DNA of 64,000 nt from Halichondria panicea. Lineage: Eukaryota > Porifera > Demospongiae > Suberitida > Halichondriidae. The DNA lies in NCBI RefSeq assembly GCF_963675165.1, contig NC_087378.1, forward strand, positions 6,381,205 through 6,445,204, in the 5' to 3' direction. The notes under the pieces were generated by a model. That model saw only the letters and a list, made by a program, of their open reading frames with translations. It was not told the DNA's origin and ran no database searches. This document shows positions 36,020 to 50,112 of the stretch, one piece after another. The position numbers and the translations under genes were made by a program. Position 1 is the first letter of the stretch, and each line of letters opens with the position of its first letter.

Positions 36020-39000
36020 ATGTTCCCCGGCAAGTCTAGACTTGTGAGTGCCGGTACCAGTGCAGCTAATACCTTTCCCAGGCATGCTATAACAGTGATA
36101 AAAGAAGGTCGCTTATACAAACGTCAAAGAGGCACAAAGGCAACTAATCTAAAGGGTTTGAAGTTTCAGAAGAGATACTGTGTGCTCTCACCCCACTCAC
36201 TCGAGTACTATGAGAATAAAAAGGTAACTATGCTGATATAATTATATACTATATTAACTGGCAAAACATCTTCCTCCCAAATTTAATCAAGCATATTGAG
36301 ATGGGTCTTAAGCCCAACAATACATATTTGGTTGAAGACATCAAAATAGTGGAGAAAGTGCCTCATGAAACTTTCCGAAAACCACATTGCTTTCAGGTGA
36401 TAAATGTGGGATACATGCATGCATGTATATAATTGTACATAACAGATCGGAAGTAAGGAAGAGGTCATGTACTTCTGTGCTGGGTCTGAGGAACATTGTC
36501 AACTCTGGATCAATGCATTTATTAAAGGTTGCATTTGATTTATATATACATACAGAATTAAAGATTATATATTCTAATGACTTAGCTGCTTTTGAAATGA
36601 GAGAGAACAAACGAGAGCCATCATACCACAACGGTGCTTTTGGACACACTATGCACAACAGCTGGAGTTGTTGCAAACAGAAGGACAGAAATGCTGAAGG
36701 GTGTGAGAGCAGCACGGCTTGTTCTGCCCATGTGGAACTTCAAGATGAAGATGCCGTATCTCTAGAGAGGTGACGCAACAGCTAAGCAGTGTTGTACAAG
36801 ACCACTACACTTTTTGCATGCATTAATTTTATCTTCAACAAATGCAGCCTCGAGTTCAATAAAGGAATCAATTATAAGCCTGGTCTACTTGATGCCGCCA
36901 CTGACCGACACTATTCAATTCAGAGTGCAGGTATATATGGGAGGTGATTCCTGCCAAAATGTGATGAATATTTTTTATACTGTAATGACAACCATGCATG
37001 CATTAACACTGTCTTACATGCATTTACACACAATAGAAAGTGGGTATGGACAATCACCAGGTATGCTGTTGAGTTATCAATTATATATAGATACCCATGC
37101 AAAACAAGTGCACCTTTTATTGTATATATAATTATAGCTATTAGTCGCCGAGGCACTGCAGTCTCAGATAGTGGTGATCAAGTTTCTAAGAGGGTATCGA
37201 CTAATCTACAAATGGATTCCAGGGATTCTGGACTTCCAGTAAGCTGGCTGTGTACATGGACTTGCATGCAGTCATTACATCATGCACATTTGTTTTGCTC
37301 AGACTTCAGCTATAATTACTGAAGAGGACCTACCGATACGTGTGAGTTAAGCCCCAACACTCTATTGTACAGGTAGCCGATAGGGGTCACCCATGCACCT
37401 CTGCTTGCCGCCAACTAATATCGAGAGCGGTAAATCAGTTACCGCCCGCGGCAAAGGGTCACCGCTCCATTTAGCTGCGAGCGGTAAATGAGTTACCGCC
37501 CGCGGCGAGGTCCAACAAATCAGTTACTGCATAATCACTCGTGCACTCGTGCTCATGCAATAACTAATACATAGTGCACTAACATTTTTGGAGATGAGTG
37601 CTTTTCATCAATTTTAGGCTGAATCTGATCCAATACTTATCTATACGCCAAAGAACATCTTACTGTCGGAAGGGGGTTTCTCATATGCCACCACTGTGTT
37701 GTACAGAGGAGCAGATTCTGTGATTGTAGCTACAAACACTGGCAAGGTATGATCATTGACAATCCCTATGTATACCGTATATTTGCATGCATGTTTAAAT
37801 GCATTTTTCTCGCATTTTATTTGACAGGTGTTCACATCAAGTGTAAATGCAATTGACCTACCAAAGTACATCATATACGACACAGACAGACAAGAAGCAG
37901 TCTCAATCAGTGTCTGGGGCAAGTACATTGCCATAGCTTCAACAGAAATTTACTTACACAATTTGGACGATAGCAAGGGAACACAGTGTGGACGGACTCA
38001 GGTATAATATACCAGTATCACAAAGCACTGGTTGTTTTAAGTGCCAAATAATTATTGTTTAGGACTCTACCCAGCTAGTGGCATTTAGTCCTGATGGATC
38101 CCTCTTTTCTGCAAGTAAGGGAAGAAATGTTGTGAGAATGTGGAGCAAACCAAAAGACTGGGCACACGTGAACACCTCTACAAGACCAGTCAGCACTTTC
38201 AGTGTAGCTGAAGAGGGAGAGCAAATTTTCGGGTAATATAGGACAATTATGTTTTTGTGACTACAATCAGAATTATAATTTTACTCAGCATGACCGTGAG
38301 CCCTCATCCAAAGAACCCATGGTTAGCTGTTGTGGTCACATCTCCAAGTTCATGTGATGGTGGACATGGATATTCTGTGCATATCTACAACTATAGTAAC
38401 AAACACTCTTTTCAGAGGATCGGTGAGTTGTGCAGATTTTAATCCTTAATATGCATGTCATCATTGAGTCACTTTCCTTAATTTAACAGATGCAGGACTT
38501 CACACAAGTCTAGCTTTCACTCATGATGGGCGGTAAGTAAACAATACAAAATTGTTGGTTTACTAATATAACTATAGGCACCTATTTATTGGGAATAAGC
38601 TCACCATTAAGTGCTTAGACTTGGACAATGGAAAAGAAGATGTGTACTATACCTTCAAACGAGGTAAGTACACTATAGTGGGGCCGGGGCATATGAATAT
38701 GTTTTAAATTATAGATGGTTCTATCACAAGTCTTACCTGTTCCTCTGTTCGTCACCACCTTGCTGTCGGCTTAAGCACTGGGGAGGTCAATGTCTTTACA
38801 GGACACCCATCTGAGCCAGCTGCTGTTCCACATAGTATCCCTAATATGAAGGTAATGAAACTATAAATTATAATAATTACGTGTGATTACTGTTGTGTCA
38901 ATTGTGTGTAGAGCAATGGCGCTGTGACGTCGCTTTCATACAGTAGAGATGGGATAAACATAGCTGTTGCATCTAATGATGGGAATGCTACAAGTTGGAG

Positions 39001-41247
39001 AGGTGTGTTTCACTTTTGCATGCTACATCTGACAGGAAATTTATATAGTATACAATTTTATACTAGGATCAAAGCCGCTAAAAGAACCAGTCATGGTACG
39101 CAAACGCCCTCTACTAGTGACCAACAAGGGTCAAACGTTTCACTCAGATGAAGATGGTTACACCATAACAGTCCCAGAGGGGGCAGTGAAAGAAGGCATC
39201 GAGATTACACTCCACCATGGTGTAGCACCCCACAGTCCGTATGGACCCTTTGAATTTGATGAAGGAGTTCAACCAGTGTCACCCATTCTCTTATTATGTC
39301 CTCAGCCAGCTAACACGGTTTTTCTCAAGCCAATAGAAGTCACTTTGCCTCACTTCATAGCGTGTGAAACTCTAGAAGATTGCAATAAAAGACTGTCGTT
39401 TTCAAAAGCAAGACATGATAATTTTCGAGTTAATAACAGCTGCAAAATTTACCAGTTCGAGACGGTAACAGATGGGAATGTTGTTCATACAGTTTCCCAG
39501 GAGGAGACAATACGATATGATGCTGCAACATTGTACACACAACACTGTTGCTTCCTCTGTATTCAAGAAGAAGTCTCTGAAGAGGACACTAGAAACGCTT
39601 GTTTCTCACTTCATCAAATAGTTCCTCGGTATCGAAATGGGTACAACTACGAAGTTTACTACTGCCTCTCATACCAACTGGAGACTTGTAACAAGGTATA
39701 ATATACATGATGACTGTAGATGCACAAGGATGTTCATGTAAATTATGTATATGGACATTTGAAATATGTAGCAGCTTTTTTAATGATTTATACACAGCAT
39801 AATGCTTTCTTCACAGACAGTTGATGAGCAGTTTCCAAACAAGGACTACATCAAACGTAGGAAGGCTGTGCTATTCGAAGGGCATCAAAATGTGTTGAGG
39901 ATACAATTCAGCACTGCAAACTTACCTGGAAATTGGGGTCTTCAGTTAGCAAACACAAGGAACCAGGTTAGACAAATACAATTAGCCGGAAGTACACATT
40001 TTATGCCTCAAACCTAGTTATATAAGCGGAACTCAACCCTAGATGCTCACGTAGGTGAGCGTCCAAGGTTGAGCTTTGCCCATGCAACACACTATAGCCC
40101 CAAACCTTGATTTTATGGACTGGCTTTTGCTATAGCTATATACCCATCTCACTTACAGATTACAGAAGGAGAACTTTGTTTCTGGGGCGATCCTATTAAG
40201 AGAGATATTAAAGAGCTCTGCAGAATAGGGGTTTATCCACCCAGAATTCCTGTTCGTGTTACTTGTGGGGAGTTTGTGAGAGGAGGGGTGTTTACCACAA
40301 TCTCGTTCTCCGGAATCTGTGGAAGAGTAGAAAGCGTTAGCAGGGATTTCAACCTTGAATTGACCAAGCCTCAACCAGCACGTGAGCTTCCATTCAGTTT
40401 TTAATGACCTAGTTGTATAGCATGATCATCACCATGCACCCATTGTACTGTAACCTGCAGATTGTTGCCAGGACGATTAATTCATATATACATGCCTGCA
40501 TAATTATACACATTTTAGTTGCTTCTCTCGGACTTGATGAATATGAGATTTTAAAAGACGAGTTACAAGATAAACTTTATGAAAATGCAAATACTATCAG
40601 CTGTGAACGACTGGCTTTAGCTTTGTATTCAGAATCGTCTATTCAAAAATGCCCATACTTGGCCCAGGACAGCACAACTAGAAAGAAAATTAAATCATTT
40701 GTTTCAATTGCAAAACCAAATGGGTGTTGTATTTCATTGAGTGAAGATGAAAACTTTCGTGCTAACTATGCGATTCTCACAGAAGCTCTCGATATAGCAG
40801 ATACTATAGATCTTCACTACACAAAAGTGATAAAAAAAGCATTAGAACTATCAAAATCCAGAAAAGGTATGTGCCATTAGTGATTTCTGCATGACTTCTC
40901 TACTGCCTATAATTATATATATACTGCGTGTAGACAAATCTGGAACGTTGACAAGACAATCACTGTCTGTTTCAACACTATCAGGTATTAATAAGGTAAT
41001 AATTTATAGAGTTTCTTGTTAGATGTATGTGTGATTAATGCAGACCCTAATCACCAAACCAATGATGATGGATCACATACTGTGAAATTGGATAGTTATG
41101 TAAGTGTGCAATACTTTCACATAAAATTATACAGAACCCCCAAATAAAGGACAAGAAATTTCTCTATAAGTTCACACTGCATTTATACAAAAAAAATTGT
41201 TACAGGCTGCAAGTACTCGTTCAAGTGATTCATCTGATTCAACTTAG
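36020..41247 (+). CDS. PH-Btk-WD40-ZU5 protein, array unit 2 (intact)
   Basis: Twenty-three exons: 36020-36223, 36292-36396, 36446-36527, 36586-36769, 36848-36930, 37037-37060, 37138-37238, 37303-37341, 37618-37746, 37828-38001, 38063-38232, 38289-38422, 38490-38532, 38578-38663, 38715-38851, 38912-39002, 39067-39695, 39817-39966, 40159-40381, 40519-40866, 40934-40984, 41044-41099 and 41206-41247; all phases agree, 1094 residues. PH domain at about 20-130 with the helix EEHCQLWINAFIK; Btk zinc motif YHNGAFGH...WSCC...AEGC at about 145-170; Ser-rich linker; WD40-like propeller at about 285-595 (LVAFSPDGSLFSASKG, SLAFTHDGRHLF, TSLSYSRDGINIAVAS); ZU5 at about 615-740 (DGYTITVPEGAVKEG, VFLKPIEVTLPHF); UPA-like region to about 930; helical domain at about 930-1045; Ser/Asp tail. 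Likely an intracellular lipid-binding adaptor (inference). The start is the first in-frame ATG. Confidence 0.82.
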
Positions 41248-44200
41248 TCAAAAGACTTCATAACTCAGCTCAATAACGTTTCAGCTACATGACTTGTAGA
41301 GCACTTATGTATTATGCCAGTTTACGTTTCATATTTTAGCACCTTATGTAAGCACGTTTTTATACATCATAGTTGAGTCGCACTATCTGATTCATGCACA
41401 CAAACGGATTAAAAAACATAAAGACTATGTAAGATATCTTGTCCTTATAATTATCCTGCTTTTAAAGTTTTGTTCCAATCATAAATATTGTACAATGGAA
41501 CCTCCCTCCAGAGAACAACCTCTCTCTATAAAATTATGTACATGTACCTATCAAAGCGGCCACCCCCCATGTATAGCCTATTTGCAGCTATGTCTAGGCG
41601 GGCTCCTTCTGTGATGTTTGCTGTGGTTCCCAGGAGGACTGCAGAATTCCAATTGGAGGTTGGCCGTTATGTCTCTGATCTCGTTGTGACGTAACGATGG
41701 GAATCATCCCTTGGGGCATGATAATTGACATGTTCAACTGAGAAGTTGTTTCCACATTCACAACTAATGGGAGCCATTGAGTGTTGAAGGGTGTTGGGGA
41801 GTGTTGGTTTGAGGAGGCTGGCAGCACCGATTGTTGTCGCCTAAGGTGCATGCATGTGAATATACTTCTCTTATGTCATCACCCCAGAATTGGATTCGCC
41901 TTCTTATACAGTGCATGTATGTAACCAGGAATTAATAAAACTTGTTGCCCAGGGAATGGGCAGATCAAAGCAATCCAATTAAGGCTCTGTATAATTATTG
42001 CCACTGATGTTGCATCACTACCATATCAACCATGTAGCTGACTGTGTAAATTCAGTGGATGAAATCTGCTTTTTGACTGATGGCCCAATCAAATGGTCTG
42101 TTTTATAGGCTCCTTAATTGCCTTTATATGTACACTATAGTGTGGAATTCAGCAAATTTACTCAAAACACATGTCTATTATTAGAAACCAGTTTGACGTC
42201 ATTGTGTAACAAGCAGGCACCCTCCTGCAACATGCTATAAAATAGCACTGGATAACATAATCCCAATATTTGGCATGCATGTTGCACTTGTGCTGGGCAA
42301 TATATACAACTAATACCATGCATGCAGTGCCTTATACTGGAACCTTTTTGCAGTGCCTTAATTACTGAGAAACTTAGAACCTTTTTGCAGTGCCTTACTT
42401 GAGAACTAACTGTCTCATGCTTTAATGAACGGGAAGGCCTTGGCTACAAAGGGTTTAATATTGGTTTCAGTGAAGAAATTGTAGGGACGACCTCATGATC
42501 AGGAACTCAGACGTGCTAAGACTGCTTCACACTCTTCCAGTGCTGGAGTAGATTCACCCTTTAGTGACAATAAGTATGTTTTTGTCTTGCTTTATAACGA
42601 ACAAGTTACATGCATGAGTAACCAATCTTTCTACAGCAAACCCACCATCACCATCTGTAACAACAATTCATCAGAAGTATGAGCCACCTGGCTGTGGAAT
42701 GTGCCCCTACTAATTATTCTGGACACTTTGCGTGACATTTTTTGCTGTGCAATAAATTAGAACATTTACGATAAATTATGTATCGTGTGCAATGATGGTT
42801 TGAGCACCATTCTACAGTGACTCCTCCTATACGTCACAACAAGAAAAACGTCTCGTCCCACATGCAGCCAAGGCGATCTCCCCCTCCCCATGCAACGAGG
42901 TATTCCTAAGAGTTGTGATGTTGATGTTTAGCTTTAAATTGTACGTAGCCACTCCTCCTTCTCCCGTTGTGTACCGAGAGGCAGATCAATACATGTGAGT
43001 AAATACTATTTGCATGTCAATGCATGGCTAACATGTTTCCATTCCATACAGTCCCTCTAGACCAGCTTCCAGAATCAGTCTACTCCTCACATGCGCCAAT
43101 GCAGGTATTTATTATTATAACTTTACAGCCTGTAATGTAATAAAACAGTTTGAAAGTAATGTTGTGACAATTTTAATGCTGGTTGACAGACTATATGCCG
43201 CATTGTGCAATACAGCATATTTATATTATGTAATACAATAATATAATTACATGTACATGTGGAGCTATTTCCAATGCAGATATACCGTATAGCTATAATA
43301 GCTGGTAATTTTATAGGATAAAAACTTCGTTTAAATTTAGTGATTATTTTGTTGAGTACAAATTTTGTTTGCTTTATTGCATGCACTGTATTGCACGCAT
43401 TCCAGTAAACGGCACTTAGGTTTTCCTGGGGAAATTTTTCATCCAGGGATGGTTGCTCACGAAAATAGCGACTTTTTTTACCCCACGAGAATTACCTGCT
43501 ATACAGTAGTAGTAATAGAGTGTGCTGTACCGTATAGTGCGAAATCCGAGGCACTTAATTTATGTGGAAGTGCCTCTAAAAACACTTCGTTGAATAATTT
43601 TTGCGCTACATGTATTTGGTCAATGACGTACGTTGTGTCTTCCGTTAGTTAATTATTTCGAGGATTTAATTTTTGTGGAGGATTGCTAACCCTTGAAAAC
43701 AGTGAACATTAAACGCTATACGGTATTCTTTTCAGATTCCTCTAAAGTTTATTTTCTTCTCCCACAAGGGAGGTAGCATGTATCCACTGATGGTTCACCA
43801 CTAACAACTCTGAAGTGCAAACCCTCGGCAGTTGTACGTTTCACAACCAGATTGTTGCAGTTTTGTAAAAATCAGTAGTGCATACGTACATGAACATGGA
43901 AACCTATAGCAGCAACTGCCAATGAACGCTATGCAGTGGTGCATGGTCAGACAGTCACATGCACTATAGGACTATAGGATCACAGCAGACTCAGCTATAT
44001 ACAAATAAGGCACCTGCAAGAGTCCCGAACCGTTAATACGATCATGCACAACAGAGCAGGCCTGGAGTGTTAAAGTACCGGTAGGATACCAGGCAGTGGG
44101 ACCAGCTAGAGTAGGCTCACAGTAACATGTATAGCCAGCAAACAAGCTAGTAGTCTCTTCCCATGAAAAAACAAATATACTAGGTAGTGAATTATGTTCG

Positions 44201-44553
44201 CAGGTATCGCAGTTGACACTATAGTCACACTTTGTTCTTGTACCTTAATAACAGCAGTAGACAACAGAAACAGCATAACACTCATAACCTACATTGCACA
44301 AAACTCAAGAACTTATATACGGAAACATACTCTAGAATGTTCTACCTATAGTTCTCTAATGTCAAAGTTCAGGCAGCAGCTACAGTTAAGTTCTAGAATA
44401 ATCTAGATTATACAGTCTAAGTGAAGAGTTCACTTAATCACTACACTTGTGGTTTACCATTTGACTTCTTCTAGGAAATTATGGACATAATGGAACACTA
44501 TTATTAACCCGAGGCGCGCCGCGGCACCACGGGTTATAGTAGTCAGTCAGTCA

Positions 44554-44603
<50 letters not shown>

Positions 44604-47600
44604 GTATTCTGAGTCTACTCACCTGGATGCGATAGCACTGTGTTTATGCCATGGATCGCCTCAACACAACAAGGTAGATCTAGTAGTTTTAAATTTGGCA
44701 GATTTTGATGTTAAAGCTTGGTTGTCCAATAAAAGCTAGCTATACTACACACGGCCTTTATTCGAGGCACCCTACGTATTAACAGCTGAAGTGATCCCGT
44801 ACCAGGAACAATGGAAAAGGGTCGCTAAAATAGAAAGCTAGAATTGTGTCTGGCTTGCTGTCTCTGTAGCAGACTGCTAGGAGCCATATTCTCTGAGACT
44901 CCAAGCTTCTTTGCTGTGATCCACAGTGCATATAACTCAGAGCCAGAGGAAGCAAATATGAAGTGGTCAGGCCGGACTCATAAAGGGGGGTCCGGGGGTC
45001 CTCCCCCGGGAAATTTTTTTGAATGGTGCTTGCTGGTGCATTCTGGTGCATTTTGAGTAATATTTAATGAATTTTAAAATTGACATTTTAATTGAGACAA
45101 TCACAAAAATTAATATTGGTACAGGTATATGAGGTTGCACCTAAAATTTCTGAGACGGTGAATGATACCGGTTTGGAGAGGCACCAATGTGAGGACACTG
45201 AAAGGAACTCAATTACAGTTTGGTGAGAGACATTTTGTTTTGGCTAGCAGCTAGATCTGACACTAGATAGTCTGTCCTGCGGTACTACTAGTTCTATTAC
45301 AGTATCTAGCTATTACCAGCACCGTTGAGTAACGATTATTAACGACCGTTACCAAATAAATAAGTGAACGCAAGAAAAGTGGTCAGGTTTTGGCCTGACC
45401 AACCTGACCGGTTCCGCCGGCCCTGGTTTAACTATAAATTCAGCATCTGTTTTATTGCTCCTGAGTTGCTGTGCATGCTAGACAGCTCAGTCATACATCA
45501 CTACATGCACTGCATTATATATATCTGGTTTCTTAATCATGTCACCAGCCCGCCGAGGGTTTGCACTTTAGTGCTCTAGTTGTTGTTATGAATAATAAGA
45601 TAAGAATATTTTGCCCCACGAAAATTACCCTCTATACGGTAAAACACAGGACTGGAGTAGGGGTTAGGTTTAGGGGGTTATGTTTGGGGTTAGTGGATAG
45701 GGTTAGCTTTATAATAGTGAGGATGTTTGGGGATGGGTTACGTTTAGGGGTTAGGGATAGGGTTAGCTTTGGGGTCAGTGTTATAGGGTGGGTTATAGGT
45801 TTAGCTTTTATATAGGGCGGGTTAGGTATATGTAGGAGGGTTATAAGGGTGGAGGAGAAAGAATAGGGTTAGCTTAAGTTTAGGGGGTGAGGGTGACGTT
45901 AAACACGACTCTTTAGTAACAAAATTAATATTGCACAACATGAGACAAGAGACACTTATAATTATAGTTCTACACATACATGCAATGTATAGTATCATTA
46001 TAACCAGGCTCCGGGGGAGGTTCTATCCGGTGCACTCGGATCAGTGATGCAATAATGCTCTCGGTTGAATAATATACACTCGCTATACGCTTGTACATTG
46101 GCTGCGTACATATAACCTCTTGAGTATTATTACATTATATCCTTGTGCACACATTATAAAACACTTGCCTATAGCTACTGTATATATAGACTAAATTTTT
46201 GTGGTTGAAAATCTGACCACGAATATTTTACCCACGAATAAAGTGACCATGCCTACTTTTACCTGCAGTGCAAGCAGCAACCACGAAAATATTATCCACA
46301 AAATGACTAAATATTGCTCAAACGAATATTTTGCCCCCCAAAAGTTACCTGCTATATTGTATTAAAAGTGTGATACAAATAATAATAGTAATTACTTAAA
46401 GCAAAGGTGACAGTGTCCCAGTAAACCCATGTGTTGTGCAGTGATCATGTCAACATTCCAAGGAATTACTTAAAGCAAAGGTGACAGTGTCCCAGTAAAC
46501 CCATGTGTTGTGCAGTGATCATGTCAACATTCCAATGTCAAAAAGGCACCATTAATTTTTAACCCATGAATGCACATAATTATTGCAGGTCAAAAAAACT
46601 GTTATATTAGATCTGGTCTCTAGACTCTATAGCTATATACATCTAGAGCAAGCATATATAGACAACCATGCATGCAATTTTCTCCTGCACCCCACCCCCT
46701 AATTTTGAGAGTCTTGCTATGCAGTGAATAACTCAAAGCAGTCATGCATTAGACTTATAGTCTACAATAATGTTCTCATGTGATTGATGTGAACTGCTCT
46801 AAATTTATTCATGATTCATGTCAGCACATTTAAGACAAGCCAAGCTATCTGCACATGCACAAGTCCTCATGCATGGCTTGATTTGCCTGAGTGTATAGAG
46901 GGAGTTGATGGCTATATTATAACACATAATTATAGTATATTTAGTGTTAGTCAGTATACCAGGAGTGTATGAATATTCATGCACTCCTCCTGTCAGTACA
47001 TATTCTATCTATTCAAGGTCATAATTATATCAATATTCTTACATGTATATAGTTATCAGATGATTGTCGTGAAGGGTATAAGATATTTCATACGAGTGAA
47101 TCATTCCTGGTAATACATGTAATTTTAATTATAGTACACATAATTCAGCAGCAAATTCATTGACTACAATATTAAAATGCTCGTGCTCTATATATGAATG
47201 TATTATACAATGACGTATCAGCTTTCATTGCTAATAATCATTATTATGTTATCTGATGATTGTGTACTGACATCATGTATCATGTGATTTTCTGTTCTCT
47301 CTGTGTTCTCAACAAATTATGTGTCGTGTTACATGCACTGTAACTATACTTTAATACTTGCATGGTGCAGTGTGCATGTACCCGGCTTTAACTAACTGTA
47401 TGTATATGCGTCACTCTATATACTACATGTATATACTGTTCAAAGCTAAAGCTAAATAAAGGTCCAACAGAAGCTATAAAAGTGAATCAGTCCAATAAAA
47501 AAAATTTTTAGTTTTTTGTACAAAGATCAAAGGAAAACTATGCTAACAAATGCCATATACTAGGATCTAAAATTGTAGTAACCACAGACCGTGCTCTATT

Positions 47601-48126
47601 ATTCTGTGGTTGGCATTTTTGGTAGTTAGAGCACGGTTGGTGGTCAAAATAATTCAGCCATAGAATTTTATAATAGCTATACAACCGCTCCATGATTGCA
47701 ATACGAGTACAGCTAAGTGATTCTATAAGCTTCTAGCAATGCTATATATCTTGCAAACAAAGGCTTTATTATAGAGTAAAGGCTAGTTTTGCTTACCAGT
47801 ACATTGAAGGTCATTGCAGTCTCTCCAGAATCAGGAATAGCAAAATCTGTTCGTAGAAGGTTGCTATTCTATTTAGTAGTTAGCTCTATCTATACTGGAG
47901 CGATAGCTATTAATTGGTATAGCTGCAAGAAGCTGCAAACTACAAACTAGTTAATGCACTGTTTTATGCTCGTGCATTAACTAGTACCCGAAGTATAGAT
48001 CTACAGTACATATAATAGCACATAAATAGAAATCAGTGCCCGCGCGGGCCCATATATGCATGCATGCATGCATATTATCCCCATAATTATTTTACCCCAT
48101 GAACACATGGCATTGCAGGTACGGCA
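41248..48126. other. Intergenic DNA 3' of unit 2 and 5' flank of unit 3
   Basis: Copy of 29141-36019 at offset 12,107, with the same exon-like cluster (42479-43110), MITEs, TIR element (43811-45570), microsatellite, telomere-like tract and 5' flank. From about 46370 it corresponds to the 5' flank of the next gene unit. No additional gene is seen. Confidence 0.8.
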
Positions 48127-49502
48127 ATGTTCCCCGGCAAGTCTAGACTTGTGAGTGCCGGTACCAGTGCAGCTAATACCTTTCCCAGGCTTGCTATAAC
48201 AGTGATAAAAGAAGGTCGCTTATACAAATTAACGTCAAAGAGGCAAAAAGGCAACTAATCTAAAGGGTTTGAAGTTTCAGAAGAGATACTGTGTGCTCTC
48301 ACCCCACTCACTCGAGTACTATGAGAGTAAAAAGGTAACTATGCTGATATAATTATATACTATATTTTGTGATTAACTGGCAAAACATCTTCCTCCCAAA
48401 GTTAATCAAGCATATTGAGATGGGTCTTAGGCCCAACAATACATATTTGGTTGAAGACATCAAAATAGTGGAGAAAGTGCCTTATGAAACTTTTCGAAAA
48501 CCACATTGCTTTCAGGTGATAAATGTGGGATACCTGCATGCATGTATATAATTATACATAACAGATCGGAAGTAAGGAAGAGGTCATGTACTTCTGTGCT
48601 GGGTCTGAGGAACATTGTCAACTCTGGATCAATGCATTTATTAAAGGTTGCATTTGATTTATATAACATACAGAATTAAAGATCATAATTATATTCTAAT
48701 AACTTAGCTGCTTTTGAAATGAGAGAGAACAAACGAGAGCCATCATACCACAACGGTGCTTTTGGACACACTATGCACAACCGCTGGAGCTGTTGCAAAC
48801 AGAAGGACAGAAATGCTGAAGGGTGTGAGAGCAGCACGGCTTGTTCTGCCCATGTGGAACTTCAAGATGAAGATACCGTATCTCTAGAGAGGTGACGCAA
48901 CAGCTAAGCAGTGTCGTACAAGACCACTACACTTTTTGCATGCATTAATTTTATCTTCAACAAATGCAGCCTCGAGTTCAATAAAGGAATCGATTATAAG
49001 CCTGGTCTACTTGATGCCGCCACTGACCGACACTATTCAATTCAGAGTGCAGGTATATATGGGAGGTGATTCCCACCAAAATATGATGAATATTTTTTAT
49101 ACTGTAATGACAACCATGCATGCATTAACACTGTCTTACATGCATTTACACACAATAGAAAGTGGGTATGGACAATCACCAGGTATGCTGTTGAGTTATC
49201 AATTATATATAGATATACCCATGCAAAACAAGTGCACCTTTTATTGTATATATAATTATAGCTATTAGTCGCCAAGGCACTGCAGTCTCAGATAGTGGTG
49301 ATCAAGTTTCTAAGAGGGTATCGACTAGTCTACAAATGGATTCCAGGGATTCTGGACTTCCAGTAAGCTGCCTGTGTACATGGACTTGCATGCAGTCATT
49401 ACATCACATTAGTTTTGCTCAGACTTCAGCCATCATGATAATTACTGAAGAGGACCTACCGATACGTGTGAGTTAAGCCCCAATTATTATAACACTCTAT
49501 TG

Positions 49503-50112
49503 TACGGGTGGCCGATAGGGGTCACCCGCCTCTGCTTGCCGCCAACTAATATCGAGAGCGGTAAATCAGTTACTGCCCGCGGCAAAGGGTCACCGCTCCA
49601 TTTAGCTGCGAGCGGTAAATGAGTTACCGCCCGCGGCGAGGTCCAAAAGTATCTGGTAAAGGTATGTGTTTCTAATAAGAGCACACCCATGATATTCTAA
49701 TAAGAGCGCATGGGGATTTCATCACTGTGACCCTGAGTACTATGCATGGTATAGTACTCCAGGACTTACAAATGAAATCCCTGTGCATAGTCTATGCTTT
49801 GTGAAGGTCCTCTGGGATGTGTAATAATTTAAAAGTTCTCCACACAGATGCTGCAAACACAAGGTGCGCTCTTCGAGATATCTTGCGATTTTTACCACTG
49901 GCGGCAAGGTTTTTAACCGCGGCGGTTCATGAAGGCGGCCACTCATTTACCGGTCGTGGATAAAGTCGCTCTTTACCGCTCGCGGTATTTTCGGATGGGT
50001 TAAGGAGTCAACATTCATTTACCATTCGCGGGTAGAGAAGGTGGCGACCCTTTATCGCGCGCGGCATAGGAGGGTGGCAAGCGGAGGCGGGTGACTTCTA
50101 TTGGCCACCATA
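49503..50112. mobile_element. Foldback MITE, complete copy (610 bp)
   Basis: The ends TACGGGTGGCC and GGCCACCATA are inverted repeats, and long inner arms match in reverse complement (GATAGGGGTCACCCGCCTC against GAGGCGGGTGACTTCTATT; repeated GAGTTACCGCCCGCGGCGAGG against related ACTCATTTACCGGTCGTGG). CTATTG flanks both sides (49497-49502 and 50113-50118), a probable target duplication. Non-coding. Confidence 0.7.

Larger units (their letters stand above)
24202..48157. repeat. 12,107-bp tandem segmental duplication
   Basis: Positions 24202-36050 match 36309-48157 at a constant offset of 12,107. All ORFs compared are identical in both copies, and only a few point changes were noticed, for example A at 35883 against G at 47990. 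It includes the gene exons, the 3' intergenic DNA and the 5' flank of the next unit. Confidence 0.9.

Noticed and set aside
36292-36312. Exon 2 acceptor at TTAAG directly before CCCAAC
   Set aside because: An earlier acceptor (AATCAAG before CATATTGAG) has a better pyrimidine tract, keeps phase 0 and matches the length of the unit 4 exon.
48228-48231. 4-base TTAA insertion in unit 3 exon 1 as a piggyBac footprint
   Set aside because: piggyBac normally excises precisely and leaves a single original TTAA. The site in the other units has no TTAA, so this is better seen as a plain insertion.
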